From NCBI GenBank assembly GCA_024703855.1, contig CP087965.1, positions 2,348,001-2,412,000 on the forward strand: a DNA stretch of 64,000 bases. Direction: 5' to 3'. How positions within the stretch are numbered: position 1 is the stretch's first letter; each line of letters starts with the position of its first letter. This document shows positions 19,431 through 29,400 of this stretch, one piece after another. A program made the translations under genes and the position numbers. This DNA is from Polaromonas sp. P2-4 (lineage in GTDB: Bacteria > Pseudomonadota > Gammaproteobacteria > Burkholderiales > Burkholderiaceae_C). A model generated the notes under the pieces. That model saw only the letters and a program-made list of their open reading frames with translations. It ran no database searches and had not been told where the DNA came from.

Positions 19431-20327
19431 ATGACTACCAAACAAGTCCGCGTATCCTGGGCAGATGCTTTCCTGACCGCGTTGGCCCCGGCCATTTGGG
19501 GCTCGACTTACATCGTCACCACCGAGCTGTTGCCGCCTGGCCTGCCGTTCACGGCCGCCCTGCTGCGCTGCCTGCCGGCCGGCATCCTGCTGACGCTGTT
19601 CATCCGGCGCCTGCCCGAACGGCGTGAGTGGGGCCGCCTGGCCGTGCTCTCGGCGCTGAACATTGGCTTTTTTCAGGCGCTTCTGTTCGTGGCGGCGTAC
19701 CGGTTGCCCGGCGGGCTGGCGGCGGTGGTGTGCGCGATCCAGCCGCTGCTGGTGATGGGGCTGGCGTGGGCGCTGGACCGGCGCCAGCCTGCCCGCCTGG
19801 CCGTTGGGGCCAGCGTGCTGGGGATCATTGGCATGGCCGCCCTGCTGCTGTCTCCGGGCGCCGCGTGGGATTCGATCGGCATCGCCGCGGCCCTGGCCGG
19901 TGCCGCGTGCATGGCCGCCGGCACCTACCTGGCGCGGCGCTGGCGGCCCGATGTGCCGGTGCTGGCCTTCACCGGCTGGCAGTTGCTGGCGGGTGGGTTG
20001 ATGCTGGCGCCCGTGGCCTGGGCCGTCGATCCGCCCCTGCCGACGCTGAGCACTACGCAGGTGCTGGGTTACGCCTACCTCTCGATCGTCGGCGCCCTGC
20101 TGGCCTATGCGCTGTGGTTCCGCGGCATCGCGCGCCTGTCGCCGGTGGCGGTGTCGTCGCTGGGGCTGCTGAGCCCCTTGACGGCGGTGGTCCTCGGTTG
20201 GGCACTGCTGGGCCAGACCATGACGGGCTTGTCGCTGGTCGGGCTGGTCACCGTGTTCGGCAGCATCCTGGCGGTGCAATGGGCCATGGGCCCGCGCGGT
20301 CAAACACCAGCCACCGCGCGCACCTAA
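19431..20327 (+). CDS. EamA/DMT family transporter
   Basis: Intact, 298 residues, about ten hydrophobic segments in two EamA repeats. The first repeat opens with ALAPAIWGSTYIVTTELLPP, the signature start of the family, and AAYRLPGGLAAVVCAIQPLL; the second contains LARRWRPDVPVLAFTGWQLL and LSPVAVSSLGLLSPLTAVVL. Drug/metabolite transporter, probably an exporter of a small molecule. It is divergent from the MarR gene with operator 2 at its start. A nitroreductase gene follows 66 bp downstream, suggesting a response to a toxic or nitro/quinone-type compound; this is inference. Confidence 0.92.
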   Translation: MTTKQVRVSWADAFLTALAPAIWGSTYIVTTELLPPGLPFTAALLRCLPAGILLTLFIRRLPERREWGRLAVLSALNIGFFQALLFVAAYRLPGGLAAVVCAIQPLLVMGLAWALDRRQPARLAVGASVLGIIGMAALLLSPGAAWDSIGIAAALAGAACMAAGTYLARRWRPDVPVLAFTGWQLLAGGLMLAPVAWAVDPPLPTLSTTQVLGYAYLSIVGALLAYALWFRGIARLSPVAVSSLGLLSPLTAVVLGWALLGQTMTGLSLVGLVTVFGSILAVQWAMGPRGQTPATART

Positions 20328-20393
20328 AACAGATCGCAGAGCACCTTGTTCTGCCCGAATCCCTATCAACCCTCCTTAACGGAACCTTTTTTC

Positions 20394-21010
20394 ATGTTTA
20401 AAGCCATCAAGTCCCTCATCGAATCACGCGCCTCGGCCAACCACTACGACACAAGCCGTCACCTGCCCGACCACGAGATCACCGAACTGGTCCGCCTGGC
20501 CACTCTGGCACCGTCGGCCTACAACTTCCAGAACTGGAAATTCATCGCCGTGCGCTCCCCGAGGCCAAAACGCGTTTGAAAGCCGTGTCTTACGGGCAGC
20601 AGAAGGTGGTGGACGCGCCCGTCACATTCATCATCTGCGGCACCCTGGCGGCGCATGAGGGACTGCCCCAAGCACTTCAGCCTTCGGTCGACGCGGGCAT
20701 CCTGAATCAGTCGATGTTCGAGGGTTGGGTGGCCATGGCCAAGGGGTCGCACCCCGGCAACCCGCAGCTGCAGCGCGACGAGGCCTTTCGTTCCGCATCC
20801 CTGGCAGCGATGACGTTGATGCTCGCCGCCCAAGGCATGGGCTTGTCCACGGGGTCGATGAGCGGCTTCGACCCTCTTGGCGTGGCGCGCGAGTTCAGGT
20901 TAACCGCTGCCGAGGTGCCGGTCATCCTGGTGACGGTCGGCTACCCAGCACCGGGCAACTGGCCACAAAAGCCGCGCAAACCCTTGCATGAGGTGATCGA
21001 GTTTGCTTGA
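20394..21010 (+). CDS. Nitroreductase family protein (frame break)
   Basis: FMN-dependent NAD(P)H reductase fold of about 205 residues. The first part from ATG 20394 reads MFKAIKSLIESRASANHYD then RLATLAPSAYNFQNWKFIAV, where SAYNFQNW is the FMN-binding region. The second part has MTLMLAAQGMGLSTGSMSGF and VPVILVTVGYPAPG, both typical. The break is near 20560, where one more C in the CCCC run gives RSPEAKTRLKAVSY. It follows the EamA gene on the same strand; a family B repeat lies just downstream and could act as a transcript end. Confidence 0.9.
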
Positions 21011-21027
21011 GCGCGTGATTTTTATGC

Positions 21028-21086
21028 CTTTTAGGGCTCTAGCCCATGATTGACGGGCGCAATTAGCTATAAATTTAATAGCAAAA
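21028..21086 (-). repeat. Family B repeat after the nitroreductase gene
   Basis: Contains the perfect hairpin GCTATAAATTTAATAGC (21066-21082) with its tail (AGCCCATGATTGACGGGCGC) upstream. It is intergenic, 17 bp after the nitroreductase stop and before the convergent MliC-like gene. Confidence 0.8.
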
Positions 21087-21157
21087 TAAGGTGCACCCCA
21101 TGCGCCAATCAAAATGCTGCGGGTGCGTGACAGCAGCCCAGCCCGCTGCACCAACCA

Positions 21158-21496
21158 TCAATCGCGCACGCAGCGCGCCACCAGGGGCAAGAGCGGATAG
21201 CGCAGCACGGCCTCGCGCCCGCTGGCACCCAAACCAAATTCCGCGCGCATGCGTGGGTTGCTGTAGACCGCCTGCGTCTCACCCTGGCCGCCGGCATCGC
21301 GGTACAGCAGGTCGTAACCGCGCGTGCCATCGAGCACTGCCGTGTCATCAATAAACCGGGCCGTGAACTCAATGCCGTGCTCGCAGCGGTAAAGCGGCGA
21401 CGCCGACGGCCCGGCAAGCCCCACACAACCCGCCAGCGCAGACATCGCCAGCCACATCGTCAGCGCTGCCGCTCGCCGGCCTGTTGGTTTGATCAT
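21158..21496 (-). CDS. MliC-like lipoprotein (putative lysozyme inhibitor)
   Basis: Intact, 112 residues from ATG 21496. N-terminal lipoprotein signal ending in the lipobox LAGC. The mature part (LYRCEHGIEFTARFIDD, then LLYRDAGGQGETQAVYSNPR and a final Cys) resembles the MliC/PliC fold, whose members are envelope-bound inhibitors of c-type lysozyme: paired cysteines, YxC near the start and an aliphatic-Asp strand. The assignment is by pattern only. It starts 17 bp after the mltA stop on the same strand, so the lytic transglycosylase and the putative inhibitor are probably co-transcribed. Confidence 0.6.
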   Translation of the reverse strand: MIKPTGRRAAALTMWLAMSALAGCVGLAGPSASPLYRCEHGIEFTARFIDDTAVLDGTRGYDLLYRDAGGQGETQAVYSNPRMRAEFGLGASGREAVLRYPLLPLVARCVRD

Positions 21497-21513
21497 GCTG
21501 TTTTCCTGCCGAT

Positions 21514-22668
21514 TTATTTGGGCCACAGCACCCACAGCCGCAAGGGCTGGTTGACACGCGCCGCCATCTCGCCGGCTTGCTGGCCCGTCCCGGCGAAATA
21601 GTCGGCCCGCACGCCACCCACAATGGCGCTGCCGGTGTCTTGTGCAAACACCAGCTTCTGCAGATTGGCCGCACCGCCACGCGACGCCAGCCACACCGGC
21701 GTGCCATAAGGAATGCTGTCACGGTCTACCGCAATCGAGCGGCCCGGGGTGAGCGCCACGCCTTGCGCGCCCTTGGGGCCGAATCCGGCATCGAAATCGC
21801 TGAGTGCTTCTTCGCGGAAAAAGATGTAGCGCGGATTGCTCCAGAGCAGCTGCTGCACACGCTGCGGATTTTCGCGCACCCAGGCTTTGGTGGCGTCGGG
21901 CCAGGGGTTGATTTTGCTGACGCCCTGCTCCAGCAGCCACTGGTTCACGCTGCGGTAAGGCTGGTCGTTGGAGCCGGCAAAGGCAACGCGAACGATACGT
22001 TGTGAGCCGTCGGGCTCGCTGATGCTGAGTCGGCCAGAGCCTTGGATGTGCAGCACCAGCGCGTCGATGGGGTCGGCCAGCCAGGCGATTTCCCGCCCTT
22101 GCAAAGCCGCGCGCCTCGGGCAAGGTGTCGATTTCCTGCCGGGAAAACCACGGCTTGCGGCTGCCCAGCGTGGCGGGTGCACGGTACAAGGGGACTTCAT
22201 AGCCGCCGCCGGCCTGCCGGCTCGCCTTGAGCACCGGTTCGTAGTAACTGGTCAGCAAGCCGTCCGATCCGCCCTGCAGGGTCTCGACCCGGTAGGGCTG
22301 CAGCCGGGTCGTCATCCAGGCACGCTGCTCCTCCCCGTGGCAATGCTCAGCCGCCGGACCTCGCCGCACAAAGGCGCAAAAGTCGGGCCCGGCCGTTCGC
22401 AGCTCTTGAGCCAGGCGTTCCAGGCTTCAAACAGCGGGTCTTCTTCAAACCCCGGCAATTCGGCCCAGCGAACTGGCACCCAGCGACTTTTACCCTGCGC
22501 CAGGGGCGCGGGCAGGGGGCCGGTATCGCCGGGTCGGCTAGCGCTTGCCGAGGGTGTTGCGCTCGTCGAAGACGACGGTGCAGGCAAGGACGGCGGCATA
22601 GGCGGGCTGGCGCAGGACGCGAGCAGCGCGGCCATGGCGATAATTGACCCCAATCGCCAAGGCCGCAT
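21514..22668 (-). CDS. mltA: Membrane-bound lytic murein transglycosylase A (two frame breaks)
   Basis: Outer-membrane lipoprotein of about 384 residues that cleaves peptidoglycan to anhydro-muropeptides. ATG 22668 gives MRPWRLGSIIAMAALLASC, a lipoprotein signal. Conserved regions: SDGLLTSYYEPVLKAS, EIAWLADPIDALVLHIQGSG, then SNPRYIFFRE and the 3D-domain end (IAVDRDSIPYGTPVWLAS, FAQDTGSAIVGGVRADYFAG) with the catalytic Asp region. The pieces are in three frames; breaks lie near 22335 and 22100. The MliC-like gene follows; a 48-codon gene is divergent, 40 bp away. Confidence 0.93.
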
Positions 22669-22708
22669 TGAGCGCACTGAAACCCAATTTGCCCTCCAAG
22701 GAAATGTC

Positions 22709-22855
22709 ATGACCCTACTCTTGCTCGAAGCCCTGGGGGCGTTGCTGCTGCTGGTATTCATTGTGTGGTGGACGATGTTTTCAGGGCGTAAAAATGGCGA
22801 ACTGAAAGACGATTCGGTGCACCCTGTGCCGGACCCGGAATCTGATGAAAAATAA
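22709..22855 (+). CDS. Small membrane protein of 48 residues
   Basis: ATG 22709 is preceded by AAGGAA nine bases upstream and opens 48 codons: MTLLLLEALGALLLLVFIVW then a polar tail (FSGRKNGELKDDS, then HPVPDPESDEK). One transmembrane helix with a charged, acidic C-terminus is predicted. It is divergent from mltA and convergent with the response regulator gene. The good ribosome site and clear membrane-plus-tail architecture argue for a real gene; I do not recognise a family. Confidence 0.55.
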   Translation: MTLLLLEALGALLLLVFIVWWTMFSGRKNGELKDDSVHPVPDPESDEK

Positions 22856-22864
22856 CAGCAGTCT

Positions 22865-22881
22865 GCTACAAATTTCGTAGC
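22865..22881. repeat. Family B hairpin only (end of the response regulator gene)
   Basis: GCTACAAATTTCGTAGC, a hairpin of the family B type without a recognisable tail. It encodes the last codons and the stop of the response regulator gene (LLRNL-stop) and could end transcription from either side. Confidence 0.55.
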
Positions 22882-23492
22882 AAATTAGCCAGCTCTACCG
22901 CCGACTTGACCCCCATTTTGTCAAAAACCCGGGCCCGGTGGACCTCCACCGTCCGCACGCTGATGTCGAGCTGGTCGGCGACCAGCTTGTTGGGCAAACC
23001 GCCCACCACCAGCCGCATCACATCGCGCTCGCGCTCTGTCAGGCCATCGAGCCGCGCCTGCAGGCTGGTGGACTCCCCATGCTGGGCCAGCGCTGCAGCC
23101 GAATGGCCCAACGCCTGCTCGATCCGGTCTACCAGGGCATTGTCTGAAAACGGCTTTTCACAGAAATCAAAGGCGCCGCGCTTGACGGCATCGACAGCCG
23201 TGGGCACATCGGCATGGCCGGTGAGGAAAATCACCGGCAAGGTCGGCAGCAGCCCGTAGCCAATCAGTTTTTCAAACATCGCCAGCCCGCTCAGGCCCGC
23301 CATCCGCACATCAAGCAATACGCAGGAAGGCGACTGGACCGCAAACTTCTGCGCCACCCGGGCATCAAACGCTTCGGCACTGTCAAAGGTCTCGCTGAGC
23401 AAACGGCGTGTCCGCAGCAACCAGGCCAGCGCATCCCGCACGCTGGCGTCGTCGTCAACGATGTACACCGTGGCATTTTGAATCGGTTCCAT
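22866..23492 (-). CDS. FixJ/NarL-type response regulator
   Basis: Intact, 208 residues. Receiver domain (VYIVDDDASVRDALAWLLR; phospho-acceptor Asp in SCVLLDVRMAGLSGLAMFE; Thr in PVIFLTGHADVPTAV; Lys in FDFCEKPFSDNALV), a linker, then a LuxR-type helix-turn-helix (GLTERERDVMRLVVGGLPNK, LDISVRTVEVHRARVFDKMG). It is the output partner of the sensor kinase gene immediately upstream (11 bp gap, same strand). The last codons fall in a family B hairpin. Confidence 0.95.
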   Translation of the reverse strand: MEPIQNATVYIVDDDASVRDALAWLLRTRRLLSETFDSAEAFDARVAQKFAVQSPSCVLLDVRMAGLSGLAMFEKLIGYGLLPTLPVIFLTGHADVPTAVDAVKRGAFDFCEKPFSDNALVDRIEQALGHSAAALAQHGESTSLQARLDGLTERERDVMRLVVGGLPNKLVADQLDISVRTVEVHRARVFDKMGVKSAVELANLLRNL

Positions 23493-23503
23493 GGCAATAT
23501 TCC

Positions 23504-25630
23504 TTAGATCATGGGCTGCTCGTCCTGAGCATGCGGGGCGTCTTGGCCGTCTTGGGCCTCCTGCGCCACCGCCACCGGCAGGGTAAAACTGAAAATCGTA
23601 CCGTGCGGCTGGGCGGCTTCAAAACCCAGGAATCCGCCGTGTTGTTCTACCACGGTGCGGCACAGGTTAAGGCCCAAGCCCATGCCCTCCACCTTGGTGG
23701 TGAAAAAGGGCGTAAAGAGCTGCTCGGCCACTTCTTCGGAAATGCCCTCTCCGCAATCGATCACGGCAAATTCCACCCAGCGGCGATGCGCATTGGAGGC
23801 CGCCGGCCGGATACGCAGTGTCAGCAGTTTCTCGCGCCGGCCTGATGCCTGCACTTCATCAATGCCCTGCATGGCCTGCATGCCGTTGCGCGAGAGGTTG
23901 AGCAGCACCTGCTCGACCATGGTGCGGTCGCACAGCACAGGCTCGCAGGCCTCATCCAGTTCGACCACCACGCGCACACCGAGCTTGCGTGCCTGCAGGC
24001 TGACCAGCGGCATGATCGCGTCGAGCAGGGCCCGCGGCTGCACCGCCTCGCGCACCCGCTCGCGCCGCCGCACCACATCGTGCACGCTCTTGATCACCTT
24101 GCCGGCACGCTCGGCCTGCTCGGCAATGCGGCGCATGGCCAGCTGCAATTCTTCAGACAGCGGCGGCACCGGATGCCCGGTGTCCGGTGAGCCTGAAGAA
24201 GCCTTCGCCGCGGCACCCATTTCATCCTGCAGCAGATTCAGCGATCCGGTGGCATAGCTCAGAAATGGCCGCAAGCGGCTGGTTGAGTTCGTGGCTGAGC
24301 AGCGACGCCATTTCACCCACCATCGCCAGCCTCGCAGTGGCCTGCAAGCGGTCCTGGCTGGCACGCGAAAGCTCTTCAATCCGGCGCTGCTCACTGACAT
24401 CCAGAATCGCGCTCACCCAGCCGGTGTGCTTGCCCACCGCGTTGATCAGCGGCGCCTCCATGATGAGCACCGGAAACCGCGTGCCGTCGCGCCGCATGAA
24501 AACCGACTCATGGCCCTCACGCGGCAGGCTGTTGCCCGCCAGGCGAATTTCCTGACGCTGCTGGTACATGCCCGCCAGTTCCGGGGGCCAATAAGGTGAA
24601 GGGAAACTCTGGTTGAGTAACTCACTGGCATCCACGCCCACCATCTTGCAGAACGCCGGATTGACATAGGTGATACGCCCCTGCAGATCCGCGCGCGCAA
24701 GCCCGTCAACACCGAATCTTCCATGGCTTTTCGAAACGCGAGCGCTTCACCCAGGTCGTGCTCCACCTTCAGACGCCGCCGCATGTCGCGGGCCAGCAAA
24801 AAAAGCACGGCCAGCAAGGCCAGGGACAGGGCGGTGACCAGCGCCGTCAGGACATTGGGAAACAGCGCCGGGGTGCCCAGCCGGCTTTCCATTCGAATGA
24901 CCAGCGTGTTGCCTGGCAGATCCAGCAGTTGCTGCGCGATGTAAATGCGGCTGCCGCGCGAGGGCACGCCATGCAGCGCCAGGCGCGTGCCATCGGCTTC
25001 CGTGAACGACAGGCCCACGCCACGGGCCAGTTGCCGGCCCACCAATTCGCCCAGGATGTCCTGCAAAGAATAGGTGGCCACAATGAAGCCCGTCAAATGG
25101 CCCGCCACCACAATGGGCATGCACATGTCCAGCACCTCCAGGCCCAGGCCGTCGGGCTGGGGCATGAAGTAGCTGGTGGAATAGGCCGATCCGCTGAGGC
25201 GGCGCGCGGTGGTGCAAGTCAGGCTCACATCAGCCTGCAGGCTGTCCCGCCCCAGCCGCTCGAACACCGAGCTGCGGTAGGGTGTCTCGACAAATCCGAG
25301 CACCTCCAGCGCCTCGCTGCGCCATTCCAGCCGCATGATTTCGCGGTGCTCCCGCAGCAACTCGGCAGCCGGCGCATGCCAGGTCTCGGGCGTGCGCTCA
25401 CCGGACTGCAAAGCCTGGAAAGTCTGGATGTTGCGGGTCAGCCCGGACCGAATGTCGGTGGCGGTTTCCGCCGCGTCGTGTTCCAGCCGGCCTTGCACCA
25501 GGCTGGACTCATACCGTCCGGCCAGCCAGACCAGTATTACCAGCAAGGCCAGCACCAGCGCCATCAGCAAAACCCAGAGCGACCAGCGACGACTGGCCCA
25601 GCTGACGCCGGTCACTTGGGGAAATTTCAC
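23504..25630 (-). CDS. PAS-domain sensor histidine kinase (two frame breaks)
   Basis: About 708 residues. N-terminal helix (SLWVLLMALVLALLVILVWL), periplasmic sensor region, second helix (LTALVTALSLALLAVLFLLA), then PAS (ITYVNPAFCKMVGVDASELL, MEAPLINAVGKHTGWVSAIL), dimerisation H-box (MVGEMASLLSHELNQPLAAI, phospho-His in SHELNQP) and ATPase (EFAVIDCGEGISEEVAEQLF, FFTTKVEGMGLGLNLCRTVV). This resembles FixL/DctB-type kinases; the ligand is unknown. Breaks lie near 24700 (one G restores RARDLQGRI) and 24270. GTG 25630 starts 10 bp after the upstream amidase stop. It pairs with the FixJ-like regulator. Confidence 0.92.
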
Positions 25631-25640
25631 GCCACTTGCC

Positions 25641-26447
25641 TCACAGCACGCGGTGGTCAAGCGCCTGCAGGCGGGCACGCACGGCCTGAAGGTGGCTGGC
25701 GGACACTTCGGCCATGACCAGCCCTGCGCCCTCGGCGTGCTGCGCCAACACCTGGCCCCAGGGATCCACCACCATGCTGTGGCCCCAGGTGCGGCGCGCA
25801 TTTTCGTGCACGCCGCCCTGGGCGGCCGCCACCACATAGGCCAGATTCTCGATGGCGCGGGCGCGCAGCAGCACCTCCCAATGCGCCTGGCCGGTGGGGT
25901 AGGTGAAGGCACTGGGCACCAGCAACACGTCAGCCCTCAGGGCACGGTAAAGCTCCGGGAAACGCAGGTCGTAGCAAACGCTCATGCCGATGACATACAC
26001 ATGGCCATCCACAGAGGCCAGCTCAAACCGGACCGGTTGCGTGCCCGGCTCCAGCACGCGGGTTTCGTCATGGTCTTCCTGGCCCTGCGCAAACCTGAAC
26101 AGATGCATCTTGTCGTAGCGCGCCACGCATTGACCTGAGGGTGCATAAGCCAGTGAACTGTTGCGTGCGCGGCTGGGGTCAGCGGTCGCCATCGGCAGCG
26201 TGCCGCCGACAATCCAGAGCCCGAGTTCTCGCGCCGAATGACTCAGGAAGTCCTGGATAAGGCCCTGGCCAGCGGTCTCCTGAAGCTGCAATTTATCGGT
26301 GTCCTTGAAGCCCATGACGCAAAAGTACTCGGGCAGCACCGCCAGCTCGGCACCTTGCGCCGCAGCCTGCGCCAGCAACTGCGCGGCAGCATCAAGATTG
26401 GCCTGCACACTGGCACCTGAAACCATCTGAATGGCCGCTATTTTCAT
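25641..26447 (-). CDS. Nitrilase-superfamily carbon-nitrogen hydrolase
   Basis: Intact, 268 residues. The Glu-Lys-Cys triad is visible: Glu in AELAVLPEYFCVMG (about residue 41), Lys in VARYDKMHLFRF (about residue 111) and Cys in VIGMSVCYDLRFPELYRAL (about residue 154). The closest match by memory is the Nit1/YafV group of omega-amidase or deaminated-glutathione amidase. It begins 2 bp after the yhdP stop on the same strand, and the sensor kinase gene follows, so these form a run of co-directional genes. The substrate is inferred from the family. Confidence 0.93.
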   Translation of the reverse strand: MKIAAIQMVSGASVQANLDAAAQLLAQAAAQGAELAVLPEYFCVMGFKDTDKLQLQETAGQGLIQDFLSHSARELGLWIVGGTLPMATADPSRARNSSLAYAPSGQCVARYDKMHLFRFAQGQEDHDETRVLEPGTQPVRFELASVDGHVYVIGMSVCYDLRFPELYRALRADVLLVPSAFTYPTGQAHWEVLLRARAIENLAYVVAAAQGGVHENARRTWGHSMVVDPWGQVLAQHAEGAGLVMAEVSASHLQAVRARLQALDHRVL

Positions 26448-26449
26448 GA

Positions 26450-29400
26450 TCAGCGCGTCTCCGTAGAAGTGTCGCCCGTCTTGCTGCTTGCGGCGGCCCT
26501 GCGGTCGATTTTGGTGATTTTAGGATCAGCCCAGGTGCCATCAATATGAAACTCCTGGGTCGCCGCCTCTATCAGGGGTTTGCGCAAAAACATCTGCGCC
26601 AAAAAACTGCCCAGGCCAATGGCCGGGTTGATGACCGTGGCAATCAGCGAGGCCGTACCGGCGTTGATTTCAGGCACCACCACCACCTTGATGTTTTGCG
26701 TTTCACGGGCAATGTCGGCACTGCCTTCCATGAGTACGGCGGCATTCACACCGCGCATCTGCAGGTTGTTGGTATGCGCCAGCCCCTGGTTAATGTTGAC
26801 ATCACCGCGAACAAAGTCAAAAGCAAAGCCTTCGGAAAACACATCGTGGAAATCCAGCGTCAGGCGCCTGGGCAAGGACTGCAGGCTCAGCACGCCCAGC
26901 AGCTTGGCGATGCCCGGGTCGGCTTTCACAAATTGGCCTGATTCAATGTTTACATTGAACTGCCCGCTCATGGTGGGATAGTTCAGGCTCAAGGGCGAGC
27001 CAACCCACGCCACCTGCCCTTCAAGCTTGCCCTTGCCGCGGCGGATCACACCGGGCATGCCGAAGCGCTTGAGCAACTCGCCCGAGTCGGCGATGTCCAG
27101 CCTGAAATTCATCACGGTGCGGCGGCGCTCGGCAAGTGCCACTGCGGCACGTGGCCCGCCAACCGCAGAAGAAGCGCCTGCGGCTGGCGCATTCCCCGCC
27201 GCCACCCAATTGCCCGTCGCCGTCAGTACGGCCTCGGGCAGGAGCACATTGAACTTGTTCAAACGCCACTCGCGAATGCCATCGCGGGCTGCGCCAGTTG
27301 CGCCCTGGTTGACCGCATCAATTTCAACGCGCCCCAGCTTCTTGCCGCGCAACTCCATGTCTTCCACCACAACGTCAAGCGCCGGAATGCTGGCGGGCTG
27401 CTCGTTCAAAATGGCTTCCACCTCGCTGGCGGTGCTGGGTGCCAGGCTCAAACGTGAAAGCCGCGCATAAACGCGACCCGCACCCGTGCCGCCGGGCTGG
27501 CGAAATTCGACATAGCCATTGAGCTCGGATGCATCGATATTGGCGCGCCAGTTCAAGCCCTCGCGCGATCCGCCCACCACCACATTGTTCAGCGTGCGCC
27601 CTTCCACCCGCAGTTCTTTGGCCCGTATCGCCATCACCGTGGGCAGGTAAGCGAGGGCCTCGCTGGCGGCGGTCGCTGGCGTAGCGCCATCCGGCAAGGC
27701 GGTGAGGATTTTTCCCCAGGCATCAAGGTCCACCCGGACCAGCTTGATGTTGGCCGCAACGCCCGTTTCCAGCGCTGGCACGGCTTCACCGTTCTCCAGC
27801 CCCACGCCTATACCGCCCCGGATCACGCGGGGCTCAGCACCGCTCAGGTCACGCACATAGTTGATCAAGGCCACGCGCCCTATGCTGACCAACAACTGGT
27901 CCTGCAGCTTCTGCCCCGGACCCATGGAGGCCGGTAACAGGACATTCTCAAAACGCAGCGGCAACGCCGACTCGGCCGTCTTACTCAGCGGCGCTGGCAA
28001 ATTCAGGGCCATGCCCTGCAAGCTGCTGGAGATCATGACCTCGGCAACCCCTCGCCGGAAACCGAGCGAGGCAGCGTAGGCGGTACCGCCACTGGCGTTT
28101 TGCGCCATGCGTGCAACAAAGCCCAGGTCCCGGGCCTGGCGCAGCCCTTCTGCCGTGAGCGTGCCCTGAGCCTTGAAGGCGACGCTGGCTTCCCTGCTCA
28201 CATCAGGCGGGCCGCCCGCCGCCGAACGGGCACCGGTGCGCGTGCCGCCGTCAAAGCGGATGTCACCGCCCAACAAGCGCGCCTGCGCACCCGTGACCGT
28301 GAAGCCGCGTTCGCTCACGGTCACCACGCCCTTGAGTTTTGTCAACTGCGGCGTGGCCGGCGCAAACTGCACGTCGTTGCCCGGCAGGGTGATGGTGCCC
28401 TCTACCCACGATTTGTCGATCGAATGGATGGGCAATGTCAGGCGGAAGCGATAGTCACCGGTACCGCTTGCCACGGCCTTGGCGAGCACCTGGTTGGTCA
28501 TGCCGCCCACGGGTGAGGTGTTGACAAAGCCCAGTGCGTCGGCCAGCGCCCCTTTGAGTTCAAGCCCCACCTCAACCGTGGCACCGCGGGTCAGGTCAGG
28601 AATTTTTGCATTGGCCTTGACCAGTTGCAGCCCTGGCAAGCCAGCCACTTTGGCGGTGGCGCCGTTGATCTCCAGCGACGCACGGTTAAAGACCAGCTCA
28701 CCACTGAGATCGGTCAGGGCGGGCCAGGGTGCCGCGTCATTCGGTTGTATGGATTTCGGCACATAGGCCAGGTGCCCGTTGCGCACCTTGGCGGACACCC
28801 GGAACTCTCCCTGAGCCGGGTTGGTGAACGGGAGGTGATTGACAGGCCCTTTGACCTTGAATTTCACGTCGCTGACCTGGCCCTGCACCACCGCATCACG
28901 CACATAGTGGCGCACCGGGTTAGGCAGCACCAGGGGCAAATAACGGTGAACCTTGGTGCCATCACCGCGGCTCAAGCTGCCTTGCAAATCCAGCACGCCG
29001 GGGAAGCGGCGATCGGATGTGTTACCGCCCCCAGAGGGACCTGGGGCCACATCTTCGGTGTGCCAGCTCACTTGCGCTTCACCCTGCGCGTCGGCATTGG
29101 CAAACTGCAGGTTGCGCAATTTCGCTTCAATTTTTCGGCCTGAAAACTTCCAGCTCGCCTCCGCCGACAACTGATCCAGCGCAAGCTGTGACTCCTCGAA
29201 GACACCCGGCAGATCCAGCCCGCCATTGAGTATTTTCACTTTTGCATGGCCGCCCTCGTGCGTGAGGTCAAAGTCAATGGCGGCACCGCTGACCCCGGGC
29301 CTGCCGGGTGTTTCGTGCGTGACGCCGCCCAAGCTCACACCGGGCGCAGCCAGCGCCGCAACGCTCAGACCCGTCACGCGGCCTTTTGCCGCAAAGGTAG

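Noticed and set aside
19407-20369. Open frame of 320 codons opposite the EamA exporter
   Set aside because: Composition dominated by Gln/Arg/His repeats typical of the reverse of GC-rich membrane genes.
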